Assembly: GCF_042847215.1 (NCBI RefSeq) | Contig: NZ_AP031500.1 | Span: 2,728,001 to 2,792,000, forward strand | Direction: 5' to 3' | Length of the DNA: 64,000 nucleotides | Source: Gilvimarinus japonicus | GTDB lineage: Bacteria; Pseudomonadota; Gammaproteobacteria; Pseudomonadales; Cellvibrionaceae | Part shown: piece by piece, positions 25,986-35,812 of the stretch | Layout of the letters: every line of letters starts with the position of its first letter | Numbering within the stretch: the first letter of the stretch is position 1 | Position numbers and translations under genes: made by a program | The notes under the pieces: model-generated | What the model was told of the DNA's origin: nothing | The model's input: the letters and a program-made list of their open reading frames with translations, nothing else | The model's database searches: none

Positions 25986-26791
25986 AAAAAGACCATTCTA
26001 GGAGTAACATAAAGGAAAGATCCTGTCGGCCTGAGCCGAGCCGCTGGCCGAATGCGGGTATGATTCAGCCTTTGGTACTGTAAGTATTGACCAGCATTGA
26101 AAAAATTCCAGTTTCCAGGACGCATTACTTAAACCAATTGGAGATAGCGAACATCCGAGGCAGATGATATAGCTATATTCGCTCGCAACCAGTGACACCT
26201 GAACGCGCGCAGCCCTCCAGTGCATAAAATGCCTACAACAAAATAATTCAGCCCCCCTTAATAAGTTCAAGTAGCGTTTGATTACGTTATGCCCTCACAC
26301 ATTGCCGTAGCACCCGCTTTCCAACCTGACAGACCAACTGCCAGACCAATTATTGTCACATTTACCATTTGGCCAATAAAGTTTTTTACAGCACTGTTCC
26401 GGTCACAACAAAAGAGACTTCTTGCGCCAAAAAGCTCAAAAACAGTCGTTTATTGCCAATTCGTGACCGAATTGGCTTTACACAAGCTGATACAGCTACT
26501 ACATTGCCTTACCAATCAGGCATTACCAATGCCGGATTGATTGTCCGACCATTGATGGATCATTGGCGACAGATGACTCACTCCTCAGATATACAGGTAC
26601 GTCAACAATATAAAAAGCACCAGAAGTCAGTCAGGTTGCGCCACAGCGGACTGTTGCAAAACAGAGGATGTGCCAGCCCTGTCGAGAGTGCTTTTACCAG
26701 TCCGCCCATAACAATGGCAATGTAGCGATTGGTCGGTAGAGGTAATGCCCTAATTGCGACGCATCCATAAATTTAATAATAGGATTGTCCA
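25986..26791. other. Gene-free stretch before the pectinase genes
   Basis: About 800 bases without a convincing gene. The short frames here have no family look and poor composition. The left part (about 25986-26270, minus strand) may encode a small RNA ending at the terminator at 25960-25985. The right part has clustered inverted repeats near 26455-26531 and is the promoter region of the pectate lyase gene. Confidence 0.5.
26455..26531 (+). promoter_or_regulatory. Inverted-repeat cluster upstream of pectate lyase
   Basis: GCCAATTCG (26455-26463) and CGAATTGGC (26468-26476) form a perfect inverted repeat with a 4-base gap. Two direct TTACCAAT copies lie at 26509-26516 and 26523-26530, the second inside the palindrome GGCATT-ACC-AATGCC. 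ACCAAT half-sites recall GntR-family (UxuR/ExuR-type) uronate operators, but the match is partial. Confidence 0.4.
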
Positions 26792-29700
26792 ATGAAAAAT
26801 GTACTGCAAAAAACACTTGTCCCCTGTACGTTGGCACTCGCCGTCGCGGGTGTCTGCGCCAATGCCCAAGCAGCCGACGGGTACGCCACGTTAAACGGTG
26901 GTACCACCGGTGGCGCCGGCGGTAGCGTAGTTTACGCAACGACCGGCACCGAAATTCACGCCGCTTTGTGTAATCGCGCCGCAAGCGATACCCCCATCAT
27001 TATTCACGTCGAAGGCACCATCAATCACGGCAACACCAGTAAAGTATCTGGCGATAGCTGTAACACCGCCGACGATAAAATTGAAATCAAAGAAGTCAGC
27101 AACGTCTCTATTATCGGTGTGGGTAACGGGGCATTGTTCGACGAGCTCGGCATTCACTTGCGCAGCTCAGAAAATATCATTCTGCAAAACTTGCATGTGC
27201 GCAACGTAAAAAAATCCGGCTCGCCTACCTCTAACGGCGGTGACGCCATTGGTATGGAAAGCGATGTATACAACGTCTGGGCCGATCACCTGACGCTCGA
27301 AGCATCAGGCGGCGAAGACGGCGGCTACGACGCGCTGTTTGATATGAAAGCCGACACTAAATACGTCACCCTGTCTTACAGTACATTGCGCAACTCAGGA
27401 CGCGGCGGTTTGGTGGGCTCCAGCGATGGCGACACCAACAACGGTCCGGTGACGTTTCACCACAACCTGTACGAGAATATCGACTCGCGTACCCCTTTGC
27501 TGCGCGGGGCAACAGCTCACGCTTACAACAACTACTACATCGGCTTGCAAAAATCGGGGATGAACCCACGGGTTGGCGGTCAAATCAAAGCCGACCACAA
27601 CTACTTCTTAGACTCGAAAGATCCGCTTGGTACCTTCTACACCAACGATATGGGCTCATGGGATGTGAGCGGCAATATCTGGGACAATATCACTTGGTCC
27701 TCTGACGGTGACGACAACCACCCTGCCGGCTCTGCTGGCAGCGATCCGGTATCGACCACCAGTATCAGCATCCCTTATAGCTACAGCTTGGATGACGCGA
27801 CCTGTGTACCACAAATCGTACTGGCAACCGCGGGCGCCAATACTGGTCTTGCGGTATCCAATGGCAGCTGTGAAGTGACCAGCAGCTCCAGCTCATCCAG
27901 CGTGCCATCGTCCAGTAGCTCAAGCTCCTCTGAGGATAACTCGTCAAGCTCCAGCACTTCTTCAAATCCGGGCGAGCCAGGCACCAACCTATCGATTGGC
28001 GCCGGCTCTGACGGCTCCAGCAAAGACTCAAGCAGCTACGGCAATGTCCGCGACGGCGACACCTCCAGCTACTGGCAACCTAACGGCACCTCGGGCGAGC
28101 GCATTTCTATTAAATGGGACAGCGCCACGACCTTTAACAGCGTGATTATTCGCGAGCTAAACAACGCCACCAGCGCTTGGCAGCTGGTGAACGATGATAC
28201 CGGTGCAGTACTCGCCTCTGGCAATAGCTTGGGCAATGAGGCGGTCATTAATTTTAATGACACAACCGCCACCAAAGTAAACCTACTGATAGACAGCGCC
28301 AGCAGTGCTCCGCAGATTGCTGAGTTTGAAGTGTATAACGGCTCGGGACCGATCAGTAGTTCATCGTCATCCTCTTCTGCCGCCGGCAGCGTTGACTTAG
28401 GCGTAACAACTTCAGGCTCGGACGCTTATTTAAATTGGAATGTCAGTAATATCAACAACTACAACCAAGAGGTGTACCGCGATACTGACCCAGACCCCGC
28501 AGGCCGTTTGCGCATTGCCAGTGGTGTTGCCGGCAACAGCTACACCGACAGCAATCTAGCCGATGGGACTTACTATTATTGGATTAAAGTGACCGACAAC
28601 AACAATGTCGTTACTAACTCCAATGGCGACGATGCGGTTATTAGCACCGCATCTTCTACCTTAATGCTGGAAGAGTCCGACGGCTTTTGTAACGTCGAAG
28701 GTACTATTGATAACAACCACTCGGGCTATGAAGGTAGCGGTTTTGCCAACACCGAAAACACCCAAGGCAGCGGCATTAACTGGTCGGTTAACGTGCCAAC
28801 ATCAGGCACCTACCAACTAAATTGGCGCTACGCTAACGGCGGCAACAATCGCCCGGGCAATGTGTTGGTGAATGGCTCCAACCAAGCTTATGTGGATTTA
28901 AACCCCACCAGCGCTTGGGATGACTTCACCGGTTCAGGCACGGTCTCTGTCTCCCTCGATGCGGGATACAATGAGTTGCGCTTAGAAGCCACTACCAGCT
29001 CTGGCTTGGCAAACATTGATAGCTTAAGCATCACCGGCGCTGCACCTTCCGCCGGCGACTGTAACGGCGGCTCAACCTCCAGCTCCAGCAGCGAGCAAAG
29101 CTCTTCCGTCTCAAGCAGCTCATCGAGCGAGCCGGTTGAACTGGGCAATAACTTAGGCTCTGACGCCGACGGCAGTAGCAAAGGCAGTGGCACCAGCTAT
29201 GGCAATGTCGTTGATGGCAACACCAGCTCTTACTGGCAGCCTGGCTCAGCCAGCAATGAGACAATCTCGGTTAAAGGTTTGTCCGGCTCGTTTAATACCG
29301 TTATTGTTCGCGAGCTAAACAATGCAACCACCAGCTGGTCGTTGCTGAACCACGATACCGGCGACGTCCTCGCTACCGGCGGCGGCCTCGGCAGCTATGC
29401 GGTCATCACCGGCTTCGGCGATGTATCGGCCAGCAAAGTCAGCCTAGAGTTACACTCGGCAACCACGGCGCCACAAATCGCCGAGATTGAAGTTTATAAC
29501 GCCTCGGGCACAGTCAGCAGCTCAAGCAGTTCGGTGGTCAGTTCAAGCTCGTCTAGCGAGGCAAACTCTAGCAATTCATCAGAGAGTTCGAGCTCTTCTG
29601 TGACACCGCCCCCCAACACTAACCTCTCACAGGACTGTGTTGCCATCGCCACTGATCCAAACGTCAACTGGCGCGCCACATCACTGCAAACCGATCAAGA

Positions 29701-31033
29701 GATTGTCGAGTGTCTGTCAAACTCTCTCGGCCGCGCGGTGGGTTACGGGGAAAACGCGCTGGGCGGTTACGACCCTAACGGCAACAGCCAGCTAACCATC
29801 ATCACCAAAAACAGCAACACCTCTGTTGAACAACAGATTGTCGATGCGGTAACCGGCGATGATTACAACTGGATTGTGTTTGACAAGTTTGACTTTGCCA
29901 ACACCACCGAGATCAGCATGCACCGCGTGCAGTGTAGTAACCCTGATGTTCTGTCGCAGCTAAACACGACGGAACAAAAGTGTATTAACTACACCGAGTG
30001 GTGCGATGATAACGGCGTATCGGGTGAAGAGGCTTGTTTGGCTGAGTTTTACAACGAGGCTCTGAACGAAAGCTCTCTGCCGATTCGCAACATCGTGGTT
30101 GGCTCTAACACCACCCTTGATGGTCGCATGAGCGAAGGCTTCTTCCGCTTTAACGGCTTTGCAATCGGTAAAGACAGCTCAGGTCAGCCAACGCAAACGG
30201 CCAACAGCGTTATTCTGACGCACCTGTCGTTTATCGGTGCCGGTCACACGGAAGATCACGACCTTGACCCGGACATGATTCGCAACACCGGTGCATCACA
30301 CGATATCTGGATTCACAAAAACACGTTCGACACCACCGGCGACGCCGCCTTTGATGTCAAAGTGGGCGCTTATGACATCACCATGTCATTCAATAAGCTG
30401 CTAAATGTGAAGCGGGCATCGTTGCACGGCTCCAGTGACAGTCGTGAAATCAACTCGCAGATTACCACTACCATGCACGACAACTTGTTTGTCACCGATG
30501 ATGCGCACTACGACAGTTTAGGCAACACCGGTCGTCGTGTTCCGTTAATCCGTCGCGGCACCTCGCACATGTTTAACAACGCCTTTGTCAACTACCGCAA
30601 AGACGTCTTTAGCGTACGCGTCGGTGCTCAGCTGTTTTGGCAAGACAACATGTTTGTGAATAACAGCATTCACCAAGAGAAAGATGATGTGCAAGACGCG
30701 ATTGACGAGATCGCCGAAAACTTGCTGCGTGATACTCGCGACGGTGACTTCCAGAACGAAGGTAGCTACTTATGGTTCTCGGATGGCGCCTGTAACTTAG
30801 ACTTCAGCACTGAGACGGCACTAACGCACAACGCCGGCAGCACTGGTGACTTAAGCCAAAACTACAACAGCGCCTCACAGAGCATGATGAATGAGCATCA
30901 ACTGCCAGCAGGACAAGAGTTGGTCGACTACCTCAGCGCTACCGCCGGTAAGCACGGACAGGTTCCGTTTAACTCGCCACTTGGGTATGACGCTGACTAT
31001 GTACTGGGCTTAGGTAAAGTTTCCTGCCAGTAA
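26792..31033 (+). CDS. Secreted multimodular double PL1 pectate lyase
   Basis: The protein has 1413 residues and a signal peptide at 1-27 (ending ANAQA). Order: PL1 pectate lyase (about 28-360), polyserine (364-395), discoidin-like module (398-520), short Ser run, FN3-like module (534-620), CBM35-like module (630-750), polyserine (760-781), second discoidin-like module (785-905), polyserine (907-938), second and different PL1 domain (943-1413). PL1 features include the parallel beta-helix strands, VWADHLTLEASGG, LVGSSDGD and SRTPLLRGATAHAYNNYYIG in the first, and ASLHGSSDS and RRVPLIRRGTSHMFNNAF in the second. It cleaves polygalacturonate outside the cell. A terminator and then the CE8-PL10 gene follow on the same strand. 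Confidence 0.93.
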   Translation: MKNVLQKTLVPCTLALAVAGVCANAQAADGYATLNGGTTGGAGGSVVYATTGTEIHAALCNRAASDTPIIIHVEGTINHGNTSKVSGDSCNTADDKIEIKEVSNVSIIGVGNGALFDELGIHLRSSENIILQNLHVRNVKKSGSPTSNGGDAIGMESDVYNVWADHLTLEASGGEDGGYDALFDMKADTKYVTLSYSTLRNSGRGGLVGSSDGDTNNGPVTFHHNLYENIDSRTPLLRGATAHAYNNYYIGLQKSGMNPRVGGQIKADHNYFLDSKDPLGTFYTNDMGSWDVSGNIWDNITWSSDGDDNHPAGSAGSDPVSTTSISIPYSYSLDDATCVPQIVLATAGANTGLAVSNGSCEVTSSSSSSSVPSSSSSSSSEDNSSSSSTSSNPGEPGTNLSIGAGSDGSSKDSSSYGNVRDGDTSSYWQPNGTSGERISIKWDSATTFNSVIIRELNNATSAWQLVNDDTGAVLASGNSLGNEAVINFNDTTATKVNLLIDSASSAPQIAEFEVYNGSGPISSSSSSSSAAGSVDLGVTTSGSDAYLNWNVSNINNYNQEVYRDTDPDPAGRLRIASGVAGNSYTDSNLADGTYYYWIKVTDNNNVVTNSNGDDAVISTASSTLMLEESDGFCNVEGTIDNNHSGYEGSGFANTENTQGSGINWSVNVPTSGTYQLNWRYANGGNNRPGNVLVNGSNQAYVDLNPTSAWDDFTGSGTVSVSLDAGYNELRLEATTSSGLANIDSLSITGAAPSAGDCNGGSTSSSSSEQSSSVSSSSSSEPVELGNNLGSDADGSSKGSGTSYGNVVDGNTSSYWQPGSASNETISVKGLSGSFNTVIVRELNNATTSWSLLNHDTGDVLATGGGLGSYAVITGFGDVSASKVSLELHSATTAPQIAEIEVYNASGTVSSSSSSVVSSSSSSEANSSNSSESSSSSVTPPPNTNLSQDCVAIATDPNVNWRATSLQTDQEIVECLSNSLGRAVGYGENALGGYDPNGNSQLTIITKNSNTSVEQQIVDAVTGDDYNWIVFDKFDFANTTEISMHRVQCSNPDVLSQLNTTEQKCINYTEWCDDNGVSGEEACLAEFYNEALNESSLPIRNIVVGSNTTLDGRMSEGFFRFNGFAIGKDSSGQPTQTANSVILTHLSFIGAGHTEDHDLDPDMIRNTGASHDIWIHKNTFDTTGDAAFDVKVGAYDITMSFNKLLNVKRASLHGSSDSREINSQITTTMHDNLFVTDDAHYDSLGNTGRRVPLIRRGTSHMFNNAFVNYRKDVFSVRVGAQLFWQDNMFVNNSIHQEKDDVQDAIDEIAENLLRDTRDGDFQNEGSYLWFSDGACNLDFSTETALTHNAGSTGDLSQNYNSASQSMMNEHQLPAGQELVDYLSATAGKHGQVPFNSPLGYDADYVLGLGKVSCQ

Positions 31034-31064
31034 CATTCGCTCAATGAAATATCGATGAAGCATT

Positions 31065-31098
31065 AAACCCATCCGCGGCCAGCGGGTGGGTTTTTTTT
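31065..31098 (+). terminator. Rho-independent terminator between two pectinase genes
   Basis: AAACCCATCCGC (31065-31076), loop GGCCA, GCGGGTGGGTTT (31082-31093) and a T-run to 31098. Only 35 bases separate it from the next ATG, too little for a normal promoter plus leader, so read-through is likely needed. Confidence 0.88.
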
Positions 31099-31133
31099 CT
31101 TCCAAAAATCAATCGGCAATAAGAGAAATAACA

Positions 31134-34100
31134 ATGAATACACACAAAAAGCCCACTCTTTTCGGGATGGGGCTGGTACTGGCTCTATCCGGGGCCACCA
31201 GCCTGCATGCTCAAACAGACACTAATCTCTCGCTCGGTGCCGGCGCTGATGGCTCCTCGAAACAAAGCGGTAGCAGTTACGGCAACGTCACCGATGGCAA
31301 CACCGCCAGTTACTGGGCGCCCGATAGCGCCACCGGCCGTATTTCCGTCAAATGGTCAGAGGCCACCAGCGTTGCCCGCGCAGTCATCGTTGAAGCTTCG
31401 GGACATGAAGGCAACATTGCTTCTTGGCAGCTGGTAAATCACCAAAACGGCGATGTTTTGGCACAGGGCTCAGGCGCCGGCAGCATTAATTTTGCTCCGG
31501 TCAGTTTGACGAAAATCAACTTTGAAATTCTCAGCAGCAGTGGCGCACCCGCCGTCGCCGAGTTTGAAACCTATGCCAGTGGCGCCGAAGAAGACACCGC
31601 CAGCGTCAACCTCGCGGCCAGTGTTAACGGCGACGACGTCACCCTGAACTGGGATGTGAGCAATATCGATATCGCCAGTCAATCGGTCTACCGGGATACA
31701 GATTCCAATCCCCAGGGGCGCACTCGTATCGCCGCCGGTGTCAGTGGCACTGGCTATACCGATTATGACCTTAACGATGGCACCTACTATTACTGGATAA
31801 AAATCAACAGTAGCGATGGCAATATTTATAACTCCAACGGCGACGACGCCGAGATCGCAACCACCAGCACGACCTTAATTGTGCAAGAAGACAACGGCTT
31901 TTGCTCGGTTGAGGGAAGCATCGATAGTAACCACAGTGGTTTTGGCGGCAGTGGTTTTGCCAACAGCGACAATAAATCGGGTGCCGGCATCACCTATAGC
32001 ATCAACGCCGATTATGCCCACAACGCCCTACTGGATATTCGCTACGCCGCCACCAGCAATCGTCCAGCGGATATCGAGGTCAATGGCACCGTTGTTGGCA
32101 CCGCCTACCTGCCCGCGACCGGAGCTTGGGACAGCTGGAACAGTGAGAGCCTCACAGTGCCGCTAGAGGCCGGCGAAAACCGCATCCGCCTAATCGCCCA
32201 AACCGCGAACGGCTTGCCCAATATCGATTCGATGACGGCCGTGGGCGACAACCTTAGCGCGGGCTCGTGTGGCGCTGTGGTGGTGATGGACTGCAACGAT
32301 GTCACCGACCAACCGGTGATTACCGTCGCTCAGGATGGCAGCGCTCAGTACAGCAGTGTGCAGGCCGCCGTAAACAGCGTATCGCGCTCCAACTCTCAGC
32401 CCACCCAGATTCGTATCAAACCCGGCACCTACTACGAGAAACTGCTCATCGACCGGCCCAACCTAAGTCTGTGCGGCGAAACCGGCAAGACCGAGTCTAC
32501 GGTATTAACCTACGACGACACTGCCGACACCTCCGATGGTAACGGCGGCACCTTAGGCACGTCGGGCAGCACCAGTATCTCCATCACTGCCGACGACGTC
32601 TCGGTCGAAAACCTCACTATGGAAAACAGCCACGGCGCGGGTATCCAGGCGGTTGCGGTACGTATTGCGGCAGACCGGGTGCAATTTCGCAACACTCGTT
32701 TTCTGGGCAACCAAGACACCCTCTATGTCCACAGTGGCTCACAGTACTTCAAAGATTGTTATGTCGAAGGCACCGTGGACTACATTTTTGGCGGCGCCAC
32801 AGCGGTGTTTGATCACTGCCAGATTCACAGCGTGGGCGGCGGCACCGCCATCACCGCCCCCAGTACCGATGCAGATCGCCCCTACGGCATTGTCTTTCTC
32901 GGCGGTGAGGTAACGGCGGCGTCTTCGGTCAGCGCAAACAGCGTCGCGCTGGGCAGAAACTGGCGGCCCTATGGCGCCAGCACTTACTTAAACGTCGCAC
33001 TGGGTGCACATATTTTGCCGCAAGGCTGGCGCGCCATGGGTAGCAACAACCTTACTACCGCGCGCTTTGCCGAATATCAAAACACCGGCGCCGGTGCCGA
33101 CACCTCGCAGCGTGTGTCCGAGTCCCGCCAGCTGTCGTACGCCGAGGCGGAAAACTACACCGTGGACAATATGTTTGAGTCTTGGGTCCCGAGCTTTAGC
33201 GGCCACGTCGCCAGCGCACCAGTGTTGTCTCAGGAAAATAACCCTGTGCACGAGCGCTTTAACCGCTACCTAAGTGAGTGGAGCCTAAGTTCCAATCAGG
33301 CCAACATTATTCTCTCACATCAGTACGACAATGGCGGCTGGCCCAAAAACCAAGAGTACGATAGCAACGGTAACGGCGGCAATGGTTCCGCGACTATCGA
33401 CAATGGCGCCACCACGCTAGAAATGAGCTATATGGCAGAGATGTACAAGCGCACCGGCAACACGGCCTACCGCGACTCGGCCAGAGCGGCGATGGACTTC
33501 TTGTTGCAAATGCAATATCCCTCCGGTGGCTGGCCGCAGTTTTATCCCCTCAGGGGCGGCTACTCAGATCACGTGACTTTTAACGATGATGCCATGACTC
33601 GCGTGCTAACCGTTCTCTACCACGCCGAAAAAGGCGCTGCGCCTTTTGATAGCGATATTTTTAACAGCGGTGATCGCGCACAATTCAAAACCGCGCTCGA
33701 TAAAGGGGTGGAATACATCCTCAAGGCGCAGTGGGAGCAAAATGGCGTTTTGACTGTGTGGTGTGCGCAGCACGGTGCCACGGATTATCAGCCAAAAGCC
33801 GCCCGCGCCTACGAGTTAAAATCGCTCAGCGGCAGTGAGTCGGTAGAAATTATCGCTTTTTTGATGACACAACCACAGACGCCTCAAATCAAATCTGCCA
33901 TTGACGCCGCACTGGCCTGGTACCGCAGCCCCAATACCATTCATCAAGATTACCAATACGATAAATCCAGCGAGGAAAAAATTATTTACTCCCCGGGCGA
34001 TCGAATGTGGTATCGCTTTTACAACCTGTACGACAATCAGGGCTTTTTTAGTGATCGCGACGGCGGCACCTACTACGACATTATGGACATCTCCGAGGAA

Positions 34101-34175
34101 CGTCGCGAAGGCTACAGCTGGGGTGGCAGTTATGGCGAGAAAATCATTTCTTATGCCGAGAGCGTAGGTTATTAA
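31134..34175 (+). CDS. Secreted pectin methylesterase (CE8)-pectate lyase (PL10) fusion
   Basis: About 1013 residues from ATG 31134; upstream in-frame codons fall inside the terminator. Signal peptide 1-26. Order: discoidin-like module (28-150), FN3-like module (155-240), CBM35-like module (255-375), CE8 methylesterase (about 392-680), PL10 pectate lyase (about 703-1013). CE8 motifs: RIKPGTYYEKLLI, GNQDTLYVHSG, GTVDYIFGGATAVF (catalytic Asp) and LGRNWRPYG. PL10 motifs: SHQYDNGGWPKN, IDNGATTLEMSYMAEMY and GGWPQFYPLRGGY. It would de-esterify pectin and then cut it. The three N-terminal modules are the same set, in the same order, as in the preceding pectate lyase. Here they are not separated by polyserine. 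Confidence 0.93.
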   Translation: MNTHKKPTLFGMGLVLALSGATSLHAQTDTNLSLGAGADGSSKQSGSSYGNVTDGNTASYWAPDSATGRISVKWSEATSVARAVIVEASGHEGNIASWQLVNHQNGDVLAQGSGAGSINFAPVSLTKINFEILSSSGAPAVAEFETYASGAEEDTASVNLAASVNGDDVTLNWDVSNIDIASQSVYRDTDSNPQGRTRIAAGVSGTGYTDYDLNDGTYYYWIKINSSDGNIYNSNGDDAEIATTSTTLIVQEDNGFCSVEGSIDSNHSGFGGSGFANSDNKSGAGITYSINADYAHNALLDIRYAATSNRPADIEVNGTVVGTAYLPATGAWDSWNSESLTVPLEAGENRIRLIAQTANGLPNIDSMTAVGDNLSAGSCGAVVVMDCNDVTDQPVITVAQDGSAQYSSVQAAVNSVSRSNSQPTQIRIKPGTYYEKLLIDRPNLSLCGETGKTESTVLTYDDTADTSDGNGGTLGTSGSTSISITADDVSVENLTMENSHGAGIQAVAVRIAADRVQFRNTRFLGNQDTLYVHSGSQYFKDCYVEGTVDYIFGGATAVFDHCQIHSVGGGTAITAPSTDADRPYGIVFLGGEVTAASSVSANSVALGRNWRPYGASTYLNVALGAHILPQGWRAMGSNNLTTARFAEYQNTGAGADTSQRVSESRQLSYAEAENYTVDNMFESWVPSFSGHVASAPVLSQENNPVHERFNRYLSEWSLSSNQANIILSHQYDNGGWPKNQEYDSNGNGGNGSATIDNGATTLEMSYMAEMYKRTGNTAYRDSARAAMDFLLQMQYPSGGWPQFYPLRGGYSDHVTFNDDAMTRVLTVLYHAEKGAAPFDSDIFNSGDRAQFKTALDKGVEYILKAQWEQNGVLTVWCAQHGATDYQPKAARAYELKSLSGSESVEIIAFLMTQPQTPQIKSAIDAALAWYRSPNTIHQDYQYDKSSEEKIIYSPGDRMWYRFYNLYDNQGFFSDRDGGTYYDIMDISEERREGYSWGGSYGEKIISYAESVGY

Positions 34176-34233
34176 ATAGGCCGGCCCCGAGCGATAGTCG
34201 GGGCCAACAAATTCAATGCCCAACGTTTTCTTA

Positions 34234-34268
34234 CGGGTTGCTGGATAGGATGCCAGCAACCCGGTTTT
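34234..34268. terminator. Terminator between convergent genes
   Basis: CGGGTTGCTGG (34234-34244) pairs with CCAGCAACCCG (34253-34263), followed by GTTTTATTT. A weaker GGCCCC/GGGGCC stem lies just before it. Confidence 0.8.
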
Positions 34269-34295
34269 ATTTATCGAAACCGCTATCGCGCATTA

Positions 34296-35504
34296 TTAGT
34301 CAAACGAAATATCCACCCACACCAACCGGTGATCTGAACTACTTTTACGATCCTCCACCAAATACTGCAGCGGCTCATCTTTTGCGGGCCAAAACACCCC
34401 GCTACCGCCCACCTTAAGCGAGCTTGACGGCAATACATAATCGGCCCGCATCCCCCAACCAGCGGTATGATTCGCACTAAATTTGTTATCCGGCCGGGCT
34501 TCTCGCGCGCCAGTACTGGTGGGCATAGGGTCTTGTACGCGCGCAAGGGCCAACAGCCTCGCGATCGCGTCACGGCGGCCATCACCCTCCACCGCCGAGG
34601 CATTTAAATCGCCCAATAAAACAAAATCACGGGACATATCGAGCGCGCCCCGCCCGCCTTGGTCATCGTAAAGATACTCGCCGGCGCCACTGAGGTAATC
34701 GATCCACAACCTCAGTTCATCATGATTGCGCGCACCGTTGCGATCCTCCGGCCCATCAAACACTGGGGGCGTTGGGTGGCTCGCCAAAATATGCAGCGTT
34801 TGGCCGCCTATCTGTACTGGCACATCCCAGTGTGACTTGGACGACAAGCGCAAAAGCCGCCACACTGCATCGGTATAATAAGGCGTGCCATCGGGGTTTT
34901 TCGGTCGAGCTGCATCTGGCATATCGGTCCACAAAAACTGCCGGAAGCTTCTCACTGAATCTTCATCAATAGGATAACGGCTCAACAACACCATGCCATA
35001 ATGGCCGGGATAAAAACCAAATCCGTAGGTATCAGCCGGGGTCGTAATTTTTCCATCACCATCTATATCTTGCGGCAATAATACACCCGTATTGACCTGA
35101 CCACGATAATGATACGGGTAAGTAATAGGCTCAGCATCTTGATGCGCCACAGCCAAGTAATGCTTTTGCAACAACGCCAGTGAATCTTCCGCCTCACCGG
35201 CTTGCGCGGTGTTATCAAACTCATTTAACAACACAATATCCGGCCGCACGCGCTGAATAATCTCGGCTATGTGATGGATTTGAGTGTTGCTAGTCGATTG
35301 CAGCTCACGAACTAAAATTGAGTCTTTGAAGTTTTCCGACTCAGATTCGTAATTGCGCGCCTCCATGCTGACATTAAAAGTCGCCACACGGAGTGTGGTG
35401 GGGTTGGTGACCACTTTTTCTTTACTTTTAGCGCACCCGGTGATCGCGACACTCATACCAATCAATACTCCTAACATTGCCATTTTTATTCCGTGCACTC
35501 TCAC
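34296..35504 (-). CDS. Endonuclease/exonuclease/phosphatase-fold lipoprotein
   Basis: The protein has 402 residues. The signal (MRVHGIKMAMLGVLIGMSVA) ends in ITGC, a good lipobox, so it is a lipoprotein outside the inner membrane. The body is an EEP-superfamily metal-dependent phosphoesterase: LRVATFNVSMEARN, PDIVLLNEFDN with the metal-binding Glu, LLGDLNASAVEGDGRR with the catalytic Asp and Asn, and SSDHRLVWVDI with the final Asp-His. Such secreted enzymes cleave nucleic acids or phosphoesters. It starts at GTG 35504 after AAGGGG; an ATG at 35483 would drop the positive signal residues. Pho-box-like repeats lie about 70-120 bases upstream, which fits phosphate scavenging. Confidence 0.88.
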   Translation of the reverse strand: MRVHGIKMAMLGVLIGMSVAITGCAKSKEKVVTNPTTLRVATFNVSMEARNYESESENFKDSILVRELQSTSNTQIHHIAEIIQRVRPDIVLLNEFDNTAQAGEAEDSLALLQKHYLAVAHQDAEPITYPYHYRGQVNTGVLLPQDIDGDGKITTPADTYGFGFYPGHYGMVLLSRYPIDEDSVRSFRQFLWTDMPDAARPKNPDGTPYYTDAVWRLLRLSSKSHWDVPVQIGGQTLHILASHPTPPVFDGPEDRNGARNHDELRLWIDYLSGAGEYLYDDQGGRGALDMSRDFVLLGDLNASAVEGDGRRDAIARLLALARVQDPMPTSTGAREARPDNKFSANHTAGWGMRADYVLPSSSLKVGGSGVFWPAKDEPLQYLVEDRKSSSDHRLVWVDISFD

Positions 35505-35572
35505 TCGACGCCCCTTATGACCGACTTAAAAGCATAAATTTCGCCGAGCCTATCATAACCTTTATGACCAAC

Positions 35573-35621
35573 CTGTGACCTGTCACGCCCATGTCTTGAT
35601 TTTGTCACAGCGCCGTCACAG
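35573..35621. promoter_or_regulatory. Pho-box-like repeats between divergent genes
   Basis: On the minus strand CTGTGAC-GGCG-CTGTGAC (35604-35621) has the 7-4-7 direct-repeat layout of PhoB boxes. On the plus strand CTGTGAC (35573-35579) and CTGTCAC (35580-35586) are adjacent. The nearby genes are an EEP lipoprotein and a TonB receptor. Confidence 0.5.
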
Positions 35622-35812
35622 AAGTTTCGCATATTTTCGCTAGAGTCCTCGGGCCAATGTAACAACAACTCTAATAACCTCCCCGTGCAATAACACGACA
35701 AAGACTCGTGTGGCGCTAGTCAGCCATCGCGCGGGAGGCACGTGCACAACAAATACGGCGCGTGAATGCATTGCTCAATCGACCATGGAGTAACCTAACG
35801 GGAATAAAAGCC

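Noticed and set aside
26289..26725. Two overlapping plus-strand frames before the pectate lyase
   Set aside because: Neither has a ribosome binding site or a protein-like pattern, and both cross the clustered palindromes of the promoter region.
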